A DNA stretch of 60,000 nucleotides, taken from contig NC_087067.1 of NCBI RefSeq assembly GCF_963678635.1, positions 42,746,696-42,806,695 on the forward strand. Direction: 5' to 3'. The notes under the pieces were generated by a model. It was not told where the DNA came from. It worked only from the letters and a program-made list of their open reading frames with translations, and ran no database searches. The translations under genes were made by a program, and so were the position numbers. Shown one piece after another: positions 55,973 to 60,000 of the stretch. Numbering within the stretch: position 1 is the first letter of the stretch; each line of letters starts with the position of its first letter. This DNA is from Symsagittifera roscoffensis (lineage: Eukaryota > Xenacoelomorpha > Acoela > Convolutidae).

Positions 55973-58900
55973 TTTCGATTCAAGTGCAAAAAGACCCGAG
56001 TAGTAATTTTGTTCCTTACACAGAATAAAAACGATCAAAATTGTAAGACAATGGAGAAGAACAATGAGTTCTAGCAGACCATTATCCTATTTGATTGGGA
56101 AAGCTATTTGAATCAATCAACTGAACTGATGGGGGCGTGCAAAATTTCTATCTAGGCTGGAGCATGCTTTGCTGCTTTTATCTAAGCTGTAACACTTCTA
56201 ATGTTCCATGTTCAAAGTCATTGAGCCAATAGCTGTTCAGATTAAAATTACTAACCTCGTTGATGTAAGACCATCTATTTCGGTCAAACGATCATGCGTC
56301 CTACAACTAAAATTGAGAAGCGCGTCAAGAGTTTTTTTGTGTGAACAATGCAGCAGGAACTTGTGAAAATGTATATACTGTAAATACTATAAAAATGAAC
56401 TGTTCATTTTTAACTAGTTGCTCGACACTAGTCAACTACAGTAAATTTTCTACCTCTTTAGTTCAAAGATATTCAGTCGATACTTTGACTCTTTGCCATC
56501 TAGTGGAATAAACCATATCAAGTTGAAAAAGATATTCTGCTTAGGTTCAAAAAGTGTGAAATATATAGATGCTGTAGTACGATGCGGGTATCACAGTGAG
56601 TGTCCGTGTAACTGCTATGTTGGAAGTAAGCATTCTCAAAAATCAAAAAGTTAAAAACTTTTCTTTATAACAACCCTTAAATTGGTAAAAAATAATTACA
56701 GAAACTCGAGTTGAATTAAAAAATAAATAATTTTAGATTCGTTTATTATTGAGTAGTAGTAGTAGTAGGGTAGGCTTTAGGATTTCTCCATGGGTTTTGA
56801 ACCCTCGTTTATAAGTTCGCCAACCGGTTTCTGTTTCAGTTAACGACTGACCTGCATTTCGATTTATAGCACGGAATTTTTGTACATTAAAAAAACTGGC
56901 AGTCAACCTTGATTAGCACTTTGAGTTATCTTTGATATATCTATATATAGATTATTATAATTTTCGAATATCCATCTTGCTGCTCAAAAAGTCCTAAGCA
57001 GCCTCCAAACGTCTTCCACTCTATATTTTTACCGCCTCTTTAGCTCCAAGTATGTCGTACAAACTTGGAACCACCGAGAAGGGGCTCTAAGCCTTTTTCA
57101 ATTGCAACTACTTCTAAAGCAAATCCTTCGCTAGGTTCTCACCTCTAAGTCTTTCTTTCGGCTTTATCAGCACCTCTCTGGTTTTTTGGTAGGCAGATCC
57201 TGTGTGGTGTTAGACAGATCCTAGCACCTAGTAGAATAAAAGAGGGACCGGTTTGTAACTCCAGAACGACATAGGTGGTTGATAGTAAGGCTGACAAACA
57301 TAGAGATTTAACTAATGAGGTTTAACGGGTGTTTCAACCTTAGATTTTGAAGTCCAGAGTGCCACCGGCCCTTGCACATTGAAGTAAATTTTTTCAGAAC
57401 TTGAGTAGATGTAAAGAGCAACCCAGGGCATGTAGTTTTCTTTAACAGTTGAGTGTGCTGCTGAGAAGGCGTGTGCTGCTGAGAGCGCGTGTGACAGCGC
57501 GTGTGCTGCTGAGAGCGCGTCAGCTGCAAAGAGCTACGTCATATCTTGTGCCGATGTTGGTTTTCTCAATCTGGTTGACTTGGCGTACAACTATCTGGCT
57601 ATCTCTACTTTTAATCTTGTTTTGCTTTGCTTTCGTCAAAGTATCAAATTCCAATGGTTTTTTGACTGGCTAAAAAATCAATTATTTGTGTATTAACCTG
57701 TGTAACCATGATAATCTTTAGCCTTCTGATTTAAGGAATTTCAAATAAGTAATTTTTTTACAGCCGAATTTCATAACTTGGTTGAAGATAATGTTGAATA
57801 GTGTAACCCACCTAAGCTCAAAAGAGCGAAGACTTATCTTAAGAAATTCCGATGATCATGGATTTTGCAATTGGGCACCAGAAATTTTTTCTCATAAAAG
57901 TCTTTGTTCATAGAACTCATTGAACTCATGATGCACCTTGCTTCATAGTGAAATAAAATTTTGTAGTATTATCTGCACACTTAGCCCTGGAACGACAAAG
58001 CTCCTGTGCCTTCGAATCTGACCAGGATCTTTTTTACAAACGGTTCTATTCCGGATCAAGAACAATAATTGTCAGCTTATTTGTCTGCGAAAAAATTGTC
58101 GACCTACGATTTGTATGCTTATGTTTTGTAGTATTAGTTGCCACATCTAAGATCAGTTTTCTTTAGCAGTTAGCAATTCTCCCTGCAGTTGCTTTTAGCA
58201 TTTTAAAAGTCAGGCCGAATCCAAATTTGGTTTTCTCATTGGCTGTAATTATAACAGCTCGATTTGTTATTAATATATTTTTTCATTTTTGTATTTTTCT
58301 ACTTTTAACGGCTTCTTAAGTTTTGGCTGAAAAAAATATCTTTTTGTGGCTTCTAATTGCTTCGTTACGACCAAAAATTTTTTTAAGCTGTAAGCCTCTG
58401 TGAGTGCTTTGAGGAGAAAAAGAACTTAACGTTTTATCTAAAAAAATTATAAGTGAATTTTTTTTTAAAATTGAAAAAATTGAACAGTTCCGCTGTAATT
58501 TGCATCATCAGGTTTTTACAACTAAAAATCAAAAAATTCTCAAACAAAAAAAAATTTACATTAGATCAAAATCATTATGAATAAATTGTGATTTGAGTTT
58601 TAGAATTTTTCATAATTATAAACACAAAGTTTTCATCGAAATATGTCAAGATTTTTCTCTCAGTTTTCTCACCTTTTTCAACCAATTCCACGACCAAATT
58701 AATATACTTTACTAATCTTGTAAGTTAATCAAAAAATAATGTTTCAAGCTTATTGTTTACGGTCTATCTGATTCAAAAACGGTATGGGAAAATTAAATTG
58801 GGTTGCATAATTAGTAGTACTAAAAGTATTCCATCATTCCGGGTCCATTCATTTTCCAAATAATGGTGCGTAACTCAGACATTCGCAATTCGGTGAAGGG

Positions 58901-59262
58901 TCACTACAGTGCAGTCACAGTTAACAGATTGATATCGTGTTTTCTGTACCAAAAGGATACAAAACTTGCTAATGACACCCAACAGTCAAATTTTGTTGTC
59001 CCTGAGGGCATTCCGGCTGCTTCTGGCACTGCTTGCCGGGTCAGTCTTCTACTCCAATCACTTCACCCTTCCAGTTGAGCGCAAATTAGCATTAACGTGC
59101 ATAAGTACTCAAAGAATCCTACAGTAAAGGCATAAAAAAAAAGACATAATTTTGATCGTAAAGATCTGGTTTGATAAAAATGCTTTTATTAACAATAAAT
59201 CTTACAACAACGAAATGGAAGGTCGGATGACATCTCATCTGGGGGAATGATTTCTTCTGATT
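55973..59262. repeat. Large tandem unit, copy 2
   Basis: It follows copy 1 with the same order of blocks but carries its own ~420 bp insertion (about 58350-58765) and a (GTA)n run near 56745-56767. The minisatellite and the VVPEGIPAASGTACRVSLLL fragment (near 58998-59060) are kept in both copies. Confidence 0.85.
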
Positions 59263-59385
59263 ATAATTTTTTTTTACTGTTTTTGATTTTTTTTCGGTTA
59301 TTTTTTTTTTTGGTTTTTTCTTGGGTACTATATTTTTTTGTTTGTTTTCTTGTATATCTTTAGTTTTTTTCATATACCACTCAGT

Positions 59386-60000
59386 GATTATTATAATTTT
59401 CGAATATCCATCTCTCTGCTCAAAAAGTCTCAAGCAGCCTCCAAACCTCTTCCATTCTATATTTTTACCGCCTCTTTAGCTCCAAGTATGTCGTACAAAC
59501 TTGGAACCACCGAGAAGGGGCTCTGAGCCTTTTTCAATTGCAACTACTTCTAAAGCAAATCCTTCGCTAGGTTCTCACCTCTAAGTCTTTCTTTCGGCTT
59601 TATCAGCACCTCTCTGGTTTTTCGGTAGGCAGATCCTGTGTGGTGTTAGACAGATCCTAGCACCTAGTAGAATAAAAGAGGGACCGGTTTGTAACTCCAG
59701 AACGACATAGGTGGTTGATAGTAAGGCTGACAAACATAGAGATTTAACTAATGAGGTTTAACGGGTGTTTCAACCTTAGATTTTGAAGTCCAGAGTGCCA
59801 CCGGCCCTTGCACATTGAAGTAAATTTTTTCAGAATTTGACTAGATGTAAAGAGCAACCCAGGGCATGTAGTTTTCTTTAACAGTTGAGTGTGCTGCTGA
59901 GAAGGCGTGTGCTGCTGAGAGCGCGTGTGACAGCGCGTGTGCTGCTGAGAGCGCGTCAGCTGCTGAGAGCTACGTCATATCTTGTGCCGATGTTGGTTTT
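59386..60000. repeat. Large tandem unit, copy 3 (partial, runs off the window)
   Basis: It starts within the unit at 'gattattataattttcgaat' (equal to 53811 and 56950) and is nearly identical to copy 2 up to the window edge. The first ~980 bp of the unit are missing. Confidence 0.85.

Noticed and set aside
52287-59262. The large tandem copies read as LTRs of one retrotransposon
   Set aside because: The copies are ~3.3 kb, lie only ~260 bp apart, a third partial copy follows, and no gag/pol or primer binding site lies between them.

Overview
The window is AT-rich animal nuclear DNA. It holds a spliced receptor tyrosine kinase with immunoglobulin-like domains, a spliced glyoxylate/hydroxypyruvate reductase, canonical GT..AG introns, a Pol III tRNA gene, satellites and decayed eukaryotic transposons. 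An invertebrate is likely, but the sequence alone does not let me name a phylum. Nothing looks bacterial.

Positions 1-16,230 are a degenerate tandem array. Its unit is about 1.24 kb, and each unit is itself an old dimer of two ~600 bp halves. One half carries a tRNA-Lys-derived block. Only the first copy (823-895, minus) folds as an intact tRNA-Lys(UUU) with a TTTTT terminator; the other copies are broken, and two carry a UUA anticodon. A second degenerate satellite of ~170 bp monomers follows (16,480-17,430). After that come a tRNA-like fragment and an unrecognised 169-codon minus-strand ORF (18,034-18,543).

Positions 20,088-32,302 (plus) encode a very large receptor tyrosine kinase of the split-kinase PDGFR/VEGFR type, predicted at 2,720 residues. 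One 7.6 kb exon encodes the signal peptide, a Ser/Thr-rich stalk, about fifteen Ig-like domains, the membrane segment and nearly all of the kinase. A ~4 kb intron separates it from a last exon carrying the tail with two YxxM motifs. Five tandem copies of a two-Ig module of ~175 residues make the extracellular part far longer than in known relatives.

Positions 32,445-39,201 (minus) encode a complete three-exon GRHPR-like reductase of 329 residues, convergent with the kinase gene and only 142 bp away stop to stop. Its 5.3 kb intron holds a hAT-like MITE with 8 bp target duplications, a second MITE with ~70 bp inverted ends, and a decayed LINE. Intron 1 contains tandem copies of sequence next to the exon 2 acceptor.

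Positions 39,368-60,000 are transposon graveyard and segmental repeats. In order they are: a minus-strand reverse transcriptase relic with a YLDD motif; a plus-strand CR1/Jockey-like LINE relic ending near an (ATC)n tract; a 525 bp near-perfect fold-back; a Penelope-like relic; AT-rich sequence with small hairpins; and three partial copies of a ~3.3 kb tandem unit running off the right edge. No intact gene is supported right of 39,201.
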